Shown here piece by piece: positions 10,120 to 23,349 of a stretch of 64,000 nt of DNA (positions are counted from its first letter, which is position 1; each line of letters begins with the position of its first letter). A program made the translations under genes and the position numbers. The notes under the pieces are model-generated. The model was not told the origin of the DNA. It ran no database searches and saw nothing but the letters and a program-made list of their open reading frames with translations. This stretch comes from Inia geoffrensis (Eukaryota > Chordata > Mammalia > Artiodactyla > Iniidae). The stretch covers positions 73,144,784 to 73,208,783 of the forward strand of contig CM070910.1 in the NCBI GenBank assembly GCA_036417435.1, read 5' to 3'.

Positions 10120-13100
10120 ATCTTAACCAATACACCATCACTAAACCGTGCTCTCTCACGTACGCTAACCCTAAACCGCAGCCGTACCCTAACCTGTACC
10201 CTAATCCCTCTCCATTCCCTAACCCTAACCCTAACCCGAACCCTAACCCTGACACTCACCTGAAGATTTCCCCTCACCCGTGTCCTAATTTTAAACAGTC
10301 TATCAACACTAACTCATGCCCTCCAACGTAGGCTAACACTAAATCGTTGCCATGCCCTACCGTGTTCGCTAATCCCTCCCATTGCCTAACCCTAACCCTA
10401 GCCCCATCCCTAAACCTGACCCTCTTCCGAGGCCCTACCCTAACTCATGCCCTAATCTTAAACAGTACACAAACACTAACTCCTGCCCTCAAACGTACAC
10501 TAACCATTAAGCGTTGTCGTACCCTATCCTTCAGCCTGATCCCTCCCCATTCCCTAACACTAACCCTAAACCAAACCGTGAACGTGACCCTTTTCCTAGG
10601 ACTTACCCTCACCGGTGCCCTTGTCTTAACCAGTACACCAACTCTAACTCGTGCCCTCACAATTATGCGAACCCTTAAGCGTTTTCGTACCCTAGTCTGT
10701 ACCCTATATCCTCTACATTCCCTACCCCTAACCCTAACCCGAATCCTAACCGTGACCCTCACCCGAAGCCTTACCCTCACCCGTGCCCTAATCTTAACCA
10801 GGACACCAACACTAACTCGTGCCCTCACATGTACGCTAACCCTAAACCGCAGCTCTACCATAACCTGTACACTAATCCCTCTCCATTCCCTAACCCTAAC
10901 CCTAACCTGAAACCTAACCCTGATAGTCAACCTAAACTTTACCCTCACCCGTGTCCTAATTTTAACCAGTACATCAACACTAACCCATGCACTCTTACGT
11001 AGGCTAACCCTAAACCATTGCCGTACCCTAACCTGTACCATGATCAATCCCCATTCCCTAACCATAACCCTAACCCAAACCCTTAACGTGACCCTCTTCC
11101 GAGACCTTACCCTCACCCGTGCCCTAATCGTAACCAGTGCACTACCACTAACTAGTGACCTCACACGTACGCTAACCCTTAAGCGTCAACATACCCTAAA
11201 TTGTAGCCTAAATCCTCCCCATTCCCTAACCCTAACCCTAACCCGAATTGTAAACCTGACCCTCACCCGAACACTTACCCTCACCCGTGCCCTAATCTTA
11301 ACCAGCACAGCAACACTAATTTGTGCCCTCACACGTACGCTAAGCCTTAAGCCTTGTCATACCCTAAATTGTACCCTACACCCTCCCCATTCCCTAACCC
11401 TAACCCTAACCCGAATCCTAACCCTGAGCCTCACCCTAAGCCTTACCCTCACCCGTGACCTAATCTTAACCAATACACCATCACTAAAGCATGCCCTCAA
11501 ACGTACGCTAACCCTAAACCGCAGTCGTACCCTAAACTGTACCCTAATCCCTCCCCATTCCCTATCCCTAACCCTAACACGAATCCTAACCCTGACCCTC
11601 ACCCGAAGCCTTACCCTCACCCGTGCCCTAATGTTAACCAGGACACCAACACTAACTCGTGCCCTCACACGTACGCTAACCCTTAAGCCTTGTCATACCC
11701 TAAATTGTACCCTAAACCCTCCCCATTCCCTAACCCTAACCCTAACCCGAATCCTAACCCTGAGCCTCACCCTAAGCCTTACCCTCACCCGTGACCTAAT
11801 CTTAACCAATACACCATCACTAAACCGTGCTCTCACACGTACGCTAACCCTACACCGCAGCCGTAACCTAACCTGTACCCTAATCCCTCTCAATTCCCTA
11901 ACCCTAACCCTAACGGGAACCCTAACCCTGACACTCACCTGAAGATTTCCCCTCACCCGTGTCCTAATTTTAAACAGTCCATCAACAATAACTCATGCCC
12001 TCCAACGTAGGCTAACACTAAATCGTTGCCATGCCCTACCGTGTTCGCTAATCCCTCCATTGCCTAACCCTAACCCTAGCCCCATCCCTAAACCTGACCC
12101 TCTTCCGAGGCCCTACCCTAACTCATGCCCTAATCTTAAACAGTACACAAACACTAACTCCTGCCCTCAAACGTACACTAACCCTTAAGCGTTGTCGTAC
12201 CCTATCCTTCAGCCTGATCCCTCCCCATTCCCTAATCCTAACCCTAAACCAAACCGTGAACGTGACCCTTTTCCTAGGACTTACCCTCACCGGTGCCCTT
12301 GTCTTAACCAGTACACCAACACTAACTCGTGCCCTCACAATTATGCGAACTCTTAAGCGTTGTCGTACCCTAGTCTGTACCCTATTCCCTCTCCATTCCC
12401 TACCCCTAACCCTAACCCGAATCCTAACCGTGACCCTCACCCGAAGCCTTACCCTCACTCGTGCCCTAATCTTAACCAGGACTCCAACACTAACTCGTGC
12501 CCTCACATGTACGCTAACCCTAAACCGCAGCTGTACCATAACCTGTACACTAATCCCTCTCCATTCCCTAACCCTAACCCTAACCTGAAACCTAACCCTG
12601 ATAGTCAACCTAAACTTTACCCTCACCCGTGTCCTAATTTTAACCAGTACATCAACACTAACCCATGCACTCTTACGTAGGCTAACCCTAAACCATTGCC
12701 GTACCCTAACCTGTACCATGATCAATCCCCATTCCCTAACCATAACCCTAACCCAAACCCTTAACGTGACCCTCTTCCGAGACCTTACCCTCACCCGTGC
12801 CCTAATCGTAACCAGTGCACTAACACTAACTAGTGACCTCACACGTACGCTAACCCTTAAGGGTCAACATACACTAAATTGTAGCCTAAATCCTCCCCAT
12901 TCCCTAACCCTAACCCTAACCCGAATTGTAAACCTGACCCTCACCCGAACACTTACCCTCACCCGTGCCCTAATCTTAACCAGCACAGCAACACTAATTT
13001 GTGCCCTCACACGTACGCTAACCCTTAAGCCTTGTCATACCCTAAATTGTACTCTAAACCCTCCCCATTCCCTAACCCTAACCCTAACCCGAATCCTAAC

Positions 13101-13480
13101 CCTGAACCTCACCCTAAGCCTTACCCTCACCCGTGACCTAATCTTAACCAATACACCATCACTAAAGCATGCCCTCAAACGTACGCTAACCCTAAACTGC
13201 AGTCGTACCCTAAACTGTACCCTAATCCCTCCCCATTCCCTATCCCTAACCCTAACACGAATCGTAACCCTGACCCTCACCCGAAGCCTTACCCTCACCC
13301 GTGCCCTAATGTTAAACAGGACACCAACACTAACTCGTGCCCTCACACGTACGCTAACCCTTAAGCCTTGTCATACCCTAAACTGTACCCTAAACCCTCC
13401 CCATTCCCTAACCCTAACCCTAACCCGAATCCTAACCCTGAGCCTCACCCTAAGCCTTACCCTCACCCGTGACCTAATCT
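10120..13480. repeat. Tandem duplication with 1,678-bp period
   Basis: Sequence from about 10,120 recurs 1,678-1,679 bp later, in two copies meeting near 11,799. Shared variants include CTTCAGCCTGATCCC (near 10,530 and 12,208), TTTTCCTAGGAC, and CTGTACCATGATCAATCCCC (near 11,033 and 12,711). The period is 10 x 168 minus 2, and the two missing bases fit the second G monomer (TCCCTCCATTGCC near 12,050). Boundaries are approximate. Related copies lie at 15,700-18,900. Confidence 0.8.
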
Positions 13481-15930
13481 TAACCAATACACCATCACTA
13501 AACCATGCCCTCAAACGTACGCTAACCCTAAACCGCAGTCGTACCCTAACCTGTACCCTAATCCCTCTCCATTCCCTAAGCCTAACCCTAACCCGAACCC
13601 TAACCCTGACACTCACCCGACGATTTACTCTCACCCCTGTCCTAATTTTAAACAGTCCATCAACACTAAACCATGCCCTCCAACGTAGCCTAACACTAAA
13701 CCGTTGCCGTGCCGTACCCTGTTTCCTAATCCCTCCCATTGCCTAACCCTAACCCTAACCCCATCCCTAAACCTGACCCTCTTCCGAGGCCCTACCCTAA
13801 CCCATGCCCTAATCTTAACCAGTACACCAACACTAACTCGTGCCCTCACAAATATGCGAACCCTTAAGCGTTGTCGTACCCTAGCCTGTTCCCTAATCCC
13901 TCTCCATTCCCTAACCCTAACCCTAACACGAATCCTAAAGCTGACCCTCACCCGAAACCTTACCCTCACCCATGCCCTAATCTTAACCAATACACCATCA
14001 CTAAACCGTGCTCTCACACGTACGCTAACCCTAAACCACAGCCGTACCCTAACGTGTACCCTAATCCCTCTCCATTCCCTAACCCTAACCCTAACCCGAA
14101 CCCTAACCCTGACACTCACCTGAAGATTTACCCTCACCCATGTCCTAATTTTAAACAGTCCATCAACACTAACCCATGCCCTCCAACGTAGGCTAACACT
14201 AAATCGTTGCCTTGCCCTACCCTGTTCGCTAATCCCTCCCATTGCCTAAGCCTAACCCTAACCCCATCCCTAAACCTGACCCTCTTCCGAGGCCCTACCC
14301 TAACCCATGCCCTAATCTTAACCAGTACACAAACACTAACTCGTGCCCTCAAACGTACGCTAACCCTTTAGCGTTGTCGTACCCTATCCTGTACCCTAAT
14401 CCCTCCCCATTCCCTAACCCTAACCCTAACCCGAATCCTAACCCTGAGCCTCTCCCTAAGCCTTACCCACACCCGTGACCTAATCTTAACCAATACACCA
14501 TCACTAAACCGTGCCCTCACACGTATGCTAACCCTAAACTGCATCTGTACCCTAACCTGTACCCTAATCCCTCTTCATTCTCTAACCCTAACCCTAACCT
14601 GAAACCTAACCCTGACACTCACCCTAAACTTTACCCTCACCTGGGTCCTAATTTTAACCAGTACATCAACACTAACCCATGCCCTCTTACGTAGGCTAAC
14701 CCTAAACCATTGCCGTACCCTAACCTGTACCCTAATCAATCCCGATTCCCTAACCATAACCCTAACCCAAACCCTTAACGTGACCTTCTTCCAAGGCTTT
14801 ACACTCACCCGTGCCCTAATCGTAACCAGTACACTAACACTAGCTAGTGACCTCACAAGTACGCTAACCCTTAAGGGTCATCGTACCCTAAACTGTACCC
14901 TAATCCCTCCCCATTCCCTAACCCTAACCCTAACCCGAATCGTAAACCTCACCCTCACCCGAAACCTTAGCCTCACCCGTGCCCTAATCTTAAGCAGCAC
15001 AGCAACACTAATTCGTGCCCTCACACGTACACTAACCCTTAAGCATTGTCGTACCCTAAAGTGTACCCTAGTCACTCATCATTCCCTAACACAAACCCTA
15101 ACCCGAATCCTAACCCTGACCCTCACCTGCAGGCTTACCCTCACCAATGCCCTAATCTTAAACAGGACACTAACACTAACACTTGCCCTCACACGAACAG
15201 TAACCCTTAAGCACTGTCGTACCCTAAACAGTACCCTAATCCCTCCCCATTCCCTAACCATAACCCTAACACGAATCCTAACCCTGACCCTCACCCGAAG
15301 CCTTACCCTCACTCGTGCCCCAATCTTAACCAGGACACCAACACTAAGTCGTCCCCTCACACGTAGGCTAACCCTTAAGCGTTGTCATAGCCTAAATTGT
15401 ACCCTAATCCCTCCCCATTCCCTAACCCTAACCCTACCCCGAATCCTAACCCTGAGCCTCACCCTAAGCCTTACCCTCATCCGTGACCTAATCTTAACCA
15501 ATACACCATCACTAAACCGTGCTCTCACACGTACGCTAACCCTACACCTCAGCCGTACCCTAACCTGTACCCTAATCCGTCTCCATTCCCTAACCCTAAC
15601 CCTAACCCGAACCCTAACCCTGACACTCACCTGAAGATTTCCCCTCACCCGTGTCCTAATTTTAAACAGTCCATCAACACTAACTCATACCCTCCAACGT
15701 AGGCTAACACTAAATCGTTGCCATGCCCTACCGTGTTCGCCAATCCCTCCCATTGCCTAACCCTAACCCTAGCCCCATCCCTAAACCTGACCCTCTTCCG
15801 AGGCCCTACACTAACTCATGCCCTAATCTTAAACAGTACACAAACACTAACTCCTGCCCTCAAACGTACACTAACCCTTAAGCGTTGTCGTACCCTATCC
15901 TTCAGCCTGATCCCTCCCCATTCCCTAACC
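13480..15930. repeat. Mosaic section between duplication blocks
   Basis: About 14 monomers that include G monomers near 13,740, 14,230 and 15,750, a B monomer near 14,705, and runs of C-, D- and I-like units. Local novelties include TTAAGCAGCACAGCAAC near 14,990 and CTCATCATTCCC near 15,075. No gene or mobile element is visible. Confidence 0.75.
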
Positions 15931-16200
15931 CTAACCCTAACCCAAACCGTGAATGTGACCCTTTTCCTAGGACTTACCCTCACCGGTGCCCTTGTCTTAA
16001 CCAGTACACCAACACTAACTCGTGCCCTCACAATTATGCGAACCCTTAAGCGTTGTCGTACCCTAGCCTGTTCCCTAATCCCTCTCCATTCCCTAAAACT
16101 AACCCTAACACGAATCCTAAAGCTGACCCTCACCCGAAACTTTACCCTCACCCATGCCCTAATCTTAACCAATACACCATCACTAAACCGTGCTCTCACA

Positions 16201-16368
16201 CGTACGCTAACCCTAAACCGCAGCCGTACCCTAACCTGTACCCTAATCCCTCTCCATTCCCTAACCCTAACCCTAACCCGAACCCTAACCCTGACACTCA
16301 CCTGAAGATTTCCCCTCACCCGTGTCCTAATTTTAAACAGTCCATCAACACTAACTCCTGCCCTCAAA
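16201..16368. repeat. F/G chimeric monomer (G skipped)
   Basis: This F monomer runs through TTTTAAACAGTCCATCAAC and then takes the G-type tail ACTAACTCCTGCCCTCAAACG, so the next unit is H. The whole 167-bp G step is missing. The same fusion recurs at 18047-18214, which indicates that it was duplicated with its block and did not arise twice. Confidence 0.8.
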
Positions 16369-18214
16369 CGTACACTAACCCTTAAGCGTTGTCGTACCCT
16401 ATCCTTCAGCCTGATCCCTCCCCATTCCCTAACCCTAACCCTAACCCAAACCGTGAACGTGACCCTTTTCCTAGGACTTACCCTCACCGGTGCCCTTGTC
16501 TTAACCAGTACACCAACACTAACTCGTGCCCTCACAATTATGCGAACCCTTAAGCGTTGTCGTACCCTAGTCTGTACCCTATTCCCTCTCCATTCCCTAC
16601 CCCTAACCCTAACCCGAATCCCAACCGTGACCCTCACCCGAAGCCTTACCCTCACCCGTGCCCTAAATTTAACCAGGACACCAACACTAACTCGTGCCCT
16701 CACATGTACGCTAACCCTAAACCGCAGCTGTACCATAACCTGTACACTAATCCCTCTCCATTCCCTAACCCTAACCCTAACCTGAAACCTAACCCTGATA
16801 GTCAACCTAAACTTTACCCTCACCCGTGTCCTAATTTTAACCAGTACATCAACACTAACCCATGCACTCTTACGTAGGCTAACCCTAAACCATTGCCGTA
16901 CCCTAACCTGTACCATGATCAATCCCCATTCCCTAACCATAACCCTAACCCAAACCCTTAATGTGACCCTCTTCCGAGACCTTACCCTCACCCGTGCCCT
17001 AATCGTAACCAGTGCACTAACACTAACTAGTGACCACACACGTACGCTAACCCTTAAGCGTCAACATACCCTAAATTGTAGCCTAAATCCTCCCCATTCC
17101 CTAACCCTAACCCTAACCCGAATTGTAAACCTGACCCTCACCCGAACACTTACCCTCACCCGTGCCCTAATCTTAACCAATACACCATCACTAAACCATG
17201 CCCTCAAACGTACGCTAACCCTAAACCGCAGTTGTACCCTAAACTGTACCCTAATCCCTCCCCATTCCCTATCCCTAACCCTAACACGAATCCTAACCCT
17301 GACCCTCACCCTAAGCCTTAACCTCACCCGTGCCCTAATGTTAACCAGGACACCAACACTAACTCGTGCCCTCACACGTACGCTAACCCTTAAGCCTTGT
17401 CATACCCTAAATTGTACCCTAAACCCTCCCCATTCCCTAACCCTAACCCTAACCCGCATCCTAACCCTGAGCCTCACCCTAAGCCTTACCCTCACCCGTG
17501 ACCTAATCTTAACCAATACACCATCACTAAACCATGCCCTCAAACGTACGCTAATCCTAAACCGCAGTCGTACCCTAACCTGTACCCTAATCCCTCTCCA
17601 TTCCCTAAGCCTAACCCTAACCCGAACCCTAACCCTGACACTCACCCGACGATTTACCCTCACCCCTGTCCTAATTTTAAACAGTCCATCAACACTAAAC
17701 CATGCCCTCCAACGTAGCCTAACACTAAACCGTTGCCGTGCCCTACCATGTACCCTAATCCCTCCCATTGTCTAACCCTAAGCCTACCCCATCCCTAAAC
17801 CTGACCCTCTTCGGAGGCCCTACCCTAACCCATGCCCTAATCTTAACCAGTACACCAACACTAACTCGTGCCCTCACAATTATGCGAACCCTTAAGCGTT
17901 GTCGTACCCTAGCCTGTTCCCTAATCCCTCTCCATTCCCTAAAACTAACCCTAACACGAATCCTAAAGCTGACCCTCACCCGAAACCTTACCCTCACCCA
18001 TGCCCTAATCTTAACCAATACACCATCACTAAACCGTGCTCTCACACGTACGCTAACCCTAAACCGCAGCCGTACCCTAACCTGTACCCTAATCCCTCTC
18101 CATTTCCTAACCCTAACCCTAACCCGAACCCTAACCCTGACACTCACCTGAAGATTTCCCCTCGCCCGTGTCCTAATTTTAAACAGTCCATCAACACTAA
18201 CTCCTGCCCTCAAA

Positions 18215-18382
18215 CGTACACTAACCCTTAAGCGTTGTCGTATCCTATCCTTCAACCTGATCCCTCCCCATTCCCTAACCCTAACCCTAACCCAAACCGT
18301 GAACGTGACCCTTTTCCTAAGACTTACCCTCACCGGTGCCCTTGTCTTAACCAGTACACCAACACTAACTCGTGCCCTCACA
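18215..18382. repeat. H monomer joined directly to A (I skipped)
   Basis: After ACCGGTGCCCTTGTC and CCAGTACACCAACACTAA the unit ends CTCACATGTACGCT and continues into an A monomer with CCGCAGCTG. The usual CACAATTATGCG entry into I is absent. This looks like an exact one-monomer deletion by unequal exchange in the shared tail. Confidence 0.8.
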
Positions 18383-18889
18383 TGTACGCTAACCCTAAAC
18401 CGCAGCTGTACCATAACCTGTACACTAATCCCTCTCCATTCCCTAACCCTAACCCTAACCTGAAACCTAACCCTGATAGTCAACCTAAACTTTACCCTCA
18501 CCCGTGTCCTAATTTTAACCAGTACATCAACACTAACCCATGCACTCTTACGTAGGCTAACCCTAAACCACTGCCGTACCCTAACCTGTACCATGATCAA
18601 TCCCCATTCCCTAACCATAACCCTAACCCAAACCCTTAACGTGACCCTCTTCCGAGACCTTACCCTCACCCGTGCCCTAATCGTAACCAGTGCACAAACA
18701 CTAACTAGTGACCACACACGTACGCTAACCCTTAAGCGTCAACATACCCTAAATTGTAGCCTAAATCCTCCCCATTCCCTAACCCTAACCCTAACCCGAA
18801 TTGTAAACCTGACCCTCACCCGAACACTTACCCTCACCCGTGCCCTAATCTTAACCAGCACAGCAACACTAATTTGTGCCCTCACACGT

Positions 18890-20835
18890 ACGCTAACCCT
18901 TAAACCTTGTCATACCCTAAATTGTACCCTAATCCCTCCCCATTCCCAAACCCTAACCCTAACCCGAATCCTAACCCTGAGCCTCACCCTAAGCCTTACC
19001 CTCACCCGTGACCTAATCTTAACCAATACATTATCACTAAACCGTGCCCTCACACGTACGCTAACCCTAAACCGCAGCCGTACCCTAACCTGTACCCTCA
19101 TCCCTATCCATTCCGTAACCCTAACCCTAAACCGAACCCTAACCCTGACACTCACCCGAAGATTTACCCTCACCCTTGTCCTAATTTTAAACAGTCCATC
19201 AACACTAACCCATGCCCTCCAACGTAGGCTAACACTAAATCGTTGCCGTGCCCTTTCCTGTTCCCTATTCCCTCCCATTGCCTAACACTAACCCTAGCCC
19301 CATCCCTAAACCTGATCCTCTTCCGAGGCCCTACCCTAACCCATGCCCTAATCATAACCAGTACACAAACACTAACTCGTGCCCTCAAACGTACACTAAC
19401 CCTTAAGCGTTGTCATACCATATCCTGCACCCTAATCCCTCCCCATTCCCTAACCCTAACCGTAACCCAAACCCTGAATGTGACCCTTTTCCGAGGCCTT
19501 ACCCTCACCGGTGCCCTTGTCTTAACCAGTACAACAACACTAACTCGTGCCCTCACAATTATGCGAACCCTTAAGCGTTGTCGTACCCTAGCCTGTACCC
19601 TAATCCCTCTCCTTTCCCTAACCCTAACCCTAACCCGAATACTAACCCTGGCCCTCACCCGAAGCCTTACCCTCACCCGTGCCCTAGTCTTAACCAGGAC
19701 ACCAACACTAACTAGTGCCCTCACACGTATGCTAACCGTAAACCGCAGCTGTACCCTAACCTGTACCCTAATCCCTCTTCATTCTCTACCCCTAACCCTA
19801 ACCTGAAACCTAACCCTGACACTCACCCTAAACTTTACCCTCACCCGTGTCCTAATTTTAACCAGTACATCAACACTAACCCATGCCCTCTTACGTAGCT
19901 AACCCTAAACAATTGCCGTACGCTAACCTGTACCCTAATCAATCCCCATTCCCTAACCATAACCCTAACCCAAACCCTTAGCGTGATCCTCTTCCGAGGC
20001 CTTACCCTCACCAGTGCCCTAATCGTAACAGGTACACTAACACGAACTAGTGTCTTCAAACATGTGCTAACCCTTAAACCTCATTGTACCATAAAGTGTA
20101 CCCTAATCCCTCCCCATTCCCTAACCCTAACCGTAACCGGAATCCTAACCCTGAGCCTCACCCTAAGCCTTACCCTCACCCGTGAAATAATCTTAACCAA
20201 TACACCATCAGTATACCATGCCCTCAAACGTACGCTATCCCTAAACCGCAGTCGTACCCAAACCTGTACCCTAATCCCTCTCCATTCCCTAACAATAACC
20301 CTAACCCGAACCCTAACCCTGACACTCATCCGACGATTTACCCTCACCGGTGTTCTAATTGTAAACAGTCCATCAACACTAACCCATTCCCTCCAACGTA
20401 GGCTAACACTAAACCGTTGCCGTGCCCTACCCTGTTCCCTAATCCCTCCCATTGCCTAACCCTAACCCTAACCCCATCCCTAAACCTGACCCTCTTCCGA
20501 GGCCCTACCCTAACCCATACCCTAATCTTAACCAGTACACCAACACTAACTCGTGCGCTCACAATTATGCGAACCCATAAGCGTTGTCGTACCCTAGCCT
20601 GTACCCTAATCCCTCTCCATTCCCTAACCCTAACCCTAACGCGAATCCTAACCCTGACTCTCACCCGAAACCTTACCCTCACCCATGCCCCAATCTTAAC
20701 CAGGACAGCAACACAAACTCGTGCCCTCACACGTACGCTAACCGTAAACCGCAGCTGTACCCTAACCTGTACCCTAATCCCTCTCCATTGCCTAACCCTG
20801 ACCCTAGCCTGAAACCTAACCCTGACACTCACCCT
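18890..20835. repeat. Block repeated at about 21,405-23,350 (offset 2,515 bp)
   Basis: J, F, G, H, I, A, B and following units recur about 2,515 bp downstream. Shared features include GAAATAATCTTAACC in the J-like units (near 20,182 and 22,698) and TGACACGAACTAG-type tails of B (near 20,040 and 22,556). The offset is 15 x 168 minus 5, with small drifts of a base or so along the block. The copies differ at many sites, so the event is older than the 3,027- and 3,340-bp duplications. Confidence 0.72.
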
Positions 20836-21404
20836 AAACTTTACCTTCACCCGTTTCCTAATTTTAAACAGTCCATCAACAGTAACCCATGCCCTCCAAC
20901 GTAGGCTAACACAAAACAGTTGCCGTGCCCTACCCTGTTCCCTAATCCCCCCATTGCCTAACACTGACCCTAACCCCATCCCTAAACCTCACCCGGTTCC
21001 GAGGCCCTACCCTAACCCATGCCCTAATCTTAACCAGTACACAAACACTAACTCCTGCCCTCAAACGTACACTAACCCTTAAGCCTTGTCGTACCCTATC
21101 CTCCACCCTAATCCCTCCCAATTCCCTAACCCTAACCCTAACCCAAACCCTGAACGTGAACCTTTTCTGAGGCCTTACCCTCACCGGTGCCCTTGTCTTA
21201 ACCAGTACCCCAACACTAACTCGTGCCCTCACAATTATGTGAACCCTTAAGCGTTGTCGAACCCTAGCCTCTACCCTAATCCCTCTCCATTCCCTTACCC
21301 TAACCCAAACACGAAACCTAAACCTGACCCTCACCCGAAGCCTTACCCTCACCGGTGCCCTAATCTTAACCAGGACACCAACACTAACTCGTGCCCTCAC
21401 ACGT
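20835..21404. repeat. G-H-I linker between the 2,515-bp blocks
   Basis: Three and a half monomers: the end of an F-like unit, G (TCCCCCCATTGCC near 20,945), H and I. The I unit carries CCCAAACACGAAACC instead of the usual core exit, a variant also seen near 1,995. No other feature is visible. Confidence 0.65.
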
Positions 21405-23349
21405 ACGCTAACCCTTAAGCGTTGTCATACCCTAAATTGTACCCTAATCCCTCCCCATTCCCTAACCCTAACCCTAACCCGAATCCTAACCCTGAGCCTC
21501 ACCCTAAGCCTTACCCTCAACCATGACCTAATCTTAACTAATACACCATCGCTAAACCGTGCCCTTACACGTACGCTAAACCTAAACCACAGCCATACCC
21601 TAACCTGTACCCTAATCCCTCTCGATTCCGTAACCCTAACCCTAACCCGAACCCTAACCCTGACACTCACCCGACGATTTACCCTCACCCGTGTCCTAAT
21701 TTTAAACAGTCCATCAACACTAACCCATGCCCTCCAACGTAGGCTAACACTAAATCGTTGCCGTGCCCTACCCTGTTCCCTAAACCCTCCCATTGCCTAA
21801 CCCTTAACCTAGCCCCATCCCTAAACCTGACCCTCTTCCGAGGCCCTACCCTAACCCATGCCCTAATCATAACCAGTACACAAACACTAACTCGTGCCCT
21901 CAAACGTACACTAACCCTTAAGCGTTGTTGTACCCTATCCTGCACCTTAATCCCTCCCGATTCCCTAAACCTAACCGTAACCCAAACGCTGAATGTGACC
22001 CTTTTCCGAGGCCTTACCCTCACCGGTGACCTTGTCTTAACCAGTACACCAACACCAACTGGTGCCCTCACAATTATGCGAACACTTAAGCGTTGTCGTA
22101 CCCTAGCCTGTACCCTAATCCCTCTCCATTCCCTAACCCTAACCCTAACCCGAATACTAACCCTGGCCCTCACCCGAAGCCTTACCCTCACCCGTGACCT
22201 AATCTTAACCAGGACACCAACACTAATTCGTGCCCTCACACGTATGCTAACCCTAAACCGCAGCTGTACCCTAACCTGTATCCTAATCCCTCTTGATTCT
22301 CTACCCCTAACCCTAACCTGAAACCTAACCCTGACACTCACCCTAAACTTTACCCTCACCCGTGTCCTAATTTTAACCAGTACATGAACACTAACCCATG
22401 CCCTCTTACGTAGGCTAACCCTATACAATTGCCGTACCCTAACCTGTACCCTAATCAATCCCCATTCCCTAACCATAACCCTAAACCAAACCCTTAACGT
22501 GACCCTCTTCCGAGGCCTTATTCTCACCAGTGCCCTAATCGTAACAGGTACACTAACACGAACTAGTGACCTCAAACATATGCTAACCCTTAAAACTCAC
22601 TGTACTCTAAACTGTACCCTAACCACTCCCCATTCCCTAACCCTAACCATAACCCGAATCCTAACCCTGGGCCTCACCCTAAGCCTTACCCTCACCCGTG
22701 AAATAATCTTAACCAATACACCATCACTATACCATGCGTCAAACGTATGCTATCCCTAAACCGCAGTCGTACCCTAACTTGTACCCTAATTCCTCTCCAT
22801 TCCCTAACCCTAACCCTAACCCGAACCCTAACCCTGACACTCATCCGACGATTTACCCTCACCCGTGTTCTAATTTTAAACAGTCCATCAACACTAAACA
22901 ATCCGTCCAACCTAGGCTAACACTAAACCGTTGCCGTGCCCTACCCTGTTCCGTAATCCCTCCCATTGCCTAACCCTAACCCTAAACCCATCCCTAAACC
23001 TGACCCTCTTCTGAGGCCCTACTCTAACCCATACCTTAATCTTAACCAGTACACCAACACTAACTCGTGCCCTCACAATTATGCGAACCCATAAGCGTTG
23101 TCGTACCCTAGCCTGTACCCTAATCCCTCTCCATTCCCTAACCCTAACCCTAATTCGAATCCTAACCCTGACCCTCACCCGAAACCTTACCCTCACCCAT
23201 GCCCTAATCTTAACCAGGACAGCAACACTAACTCGTGCCCTCACACGTACGCTAACCGTAAACCGCAGCTGTACCCTAACCTGTACCCTAATCCGTCTCC
23301 ATTCTCTAACCCTAACCGTAACCTGAAACCTAACCCTGACACTCACCCT

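Larger units (their letters stand above)
1..10120. repeat. Diverged mosaic section of the array
   Basis: About 60 monomers. From 101 the order is A, B, C, D, J, F, G, H, I, then an A/G chimera at 1605, H, I, J, A, B, C, D, E, I-like, A, B, C, D, J, F, G, an H/C chimera at 4460, D, J, F, G, H, I, A, B and so on. Neighbouring copies of a type differ at many positions, unlike the near-identical blocks after 25 kb, so this section looks older or less recently homogenised. No gene, RNA gene or mobile element is visible. Confidence 0.85.
15930..18900. repeat. Tandem pair with 1,846/1,678-bp offset
   Basis: The I monomer near 16,053 recurs at 17,899 (offset 1,846 = 11 x 168 - 2), while the B monomer near 16,915 recurs at 18,593 (offset 1,678). 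The 168-bp difference is explained by loss of one I monomer in the second copy, where H at 18215 runs directly into A at 18383. The second half also matches 12,172-13,250 at offset 4,197 (25 x 168 - 3, with three G monomers between). Confidence 0.78.

Noticed and set aside
15816..17039. 407-codon open frame on the minus strand as a protein-coding gene
   Set aside because: The translation is a run of Arg-Val-type dipeptides repeating every 56 residues, exactly one monomer. TTAGGG has no stop in this frame, and 168 is divisible by 3. There is no domain, no codon bias distinct from the repeat, and the frame ends where a G unit shifts the register.
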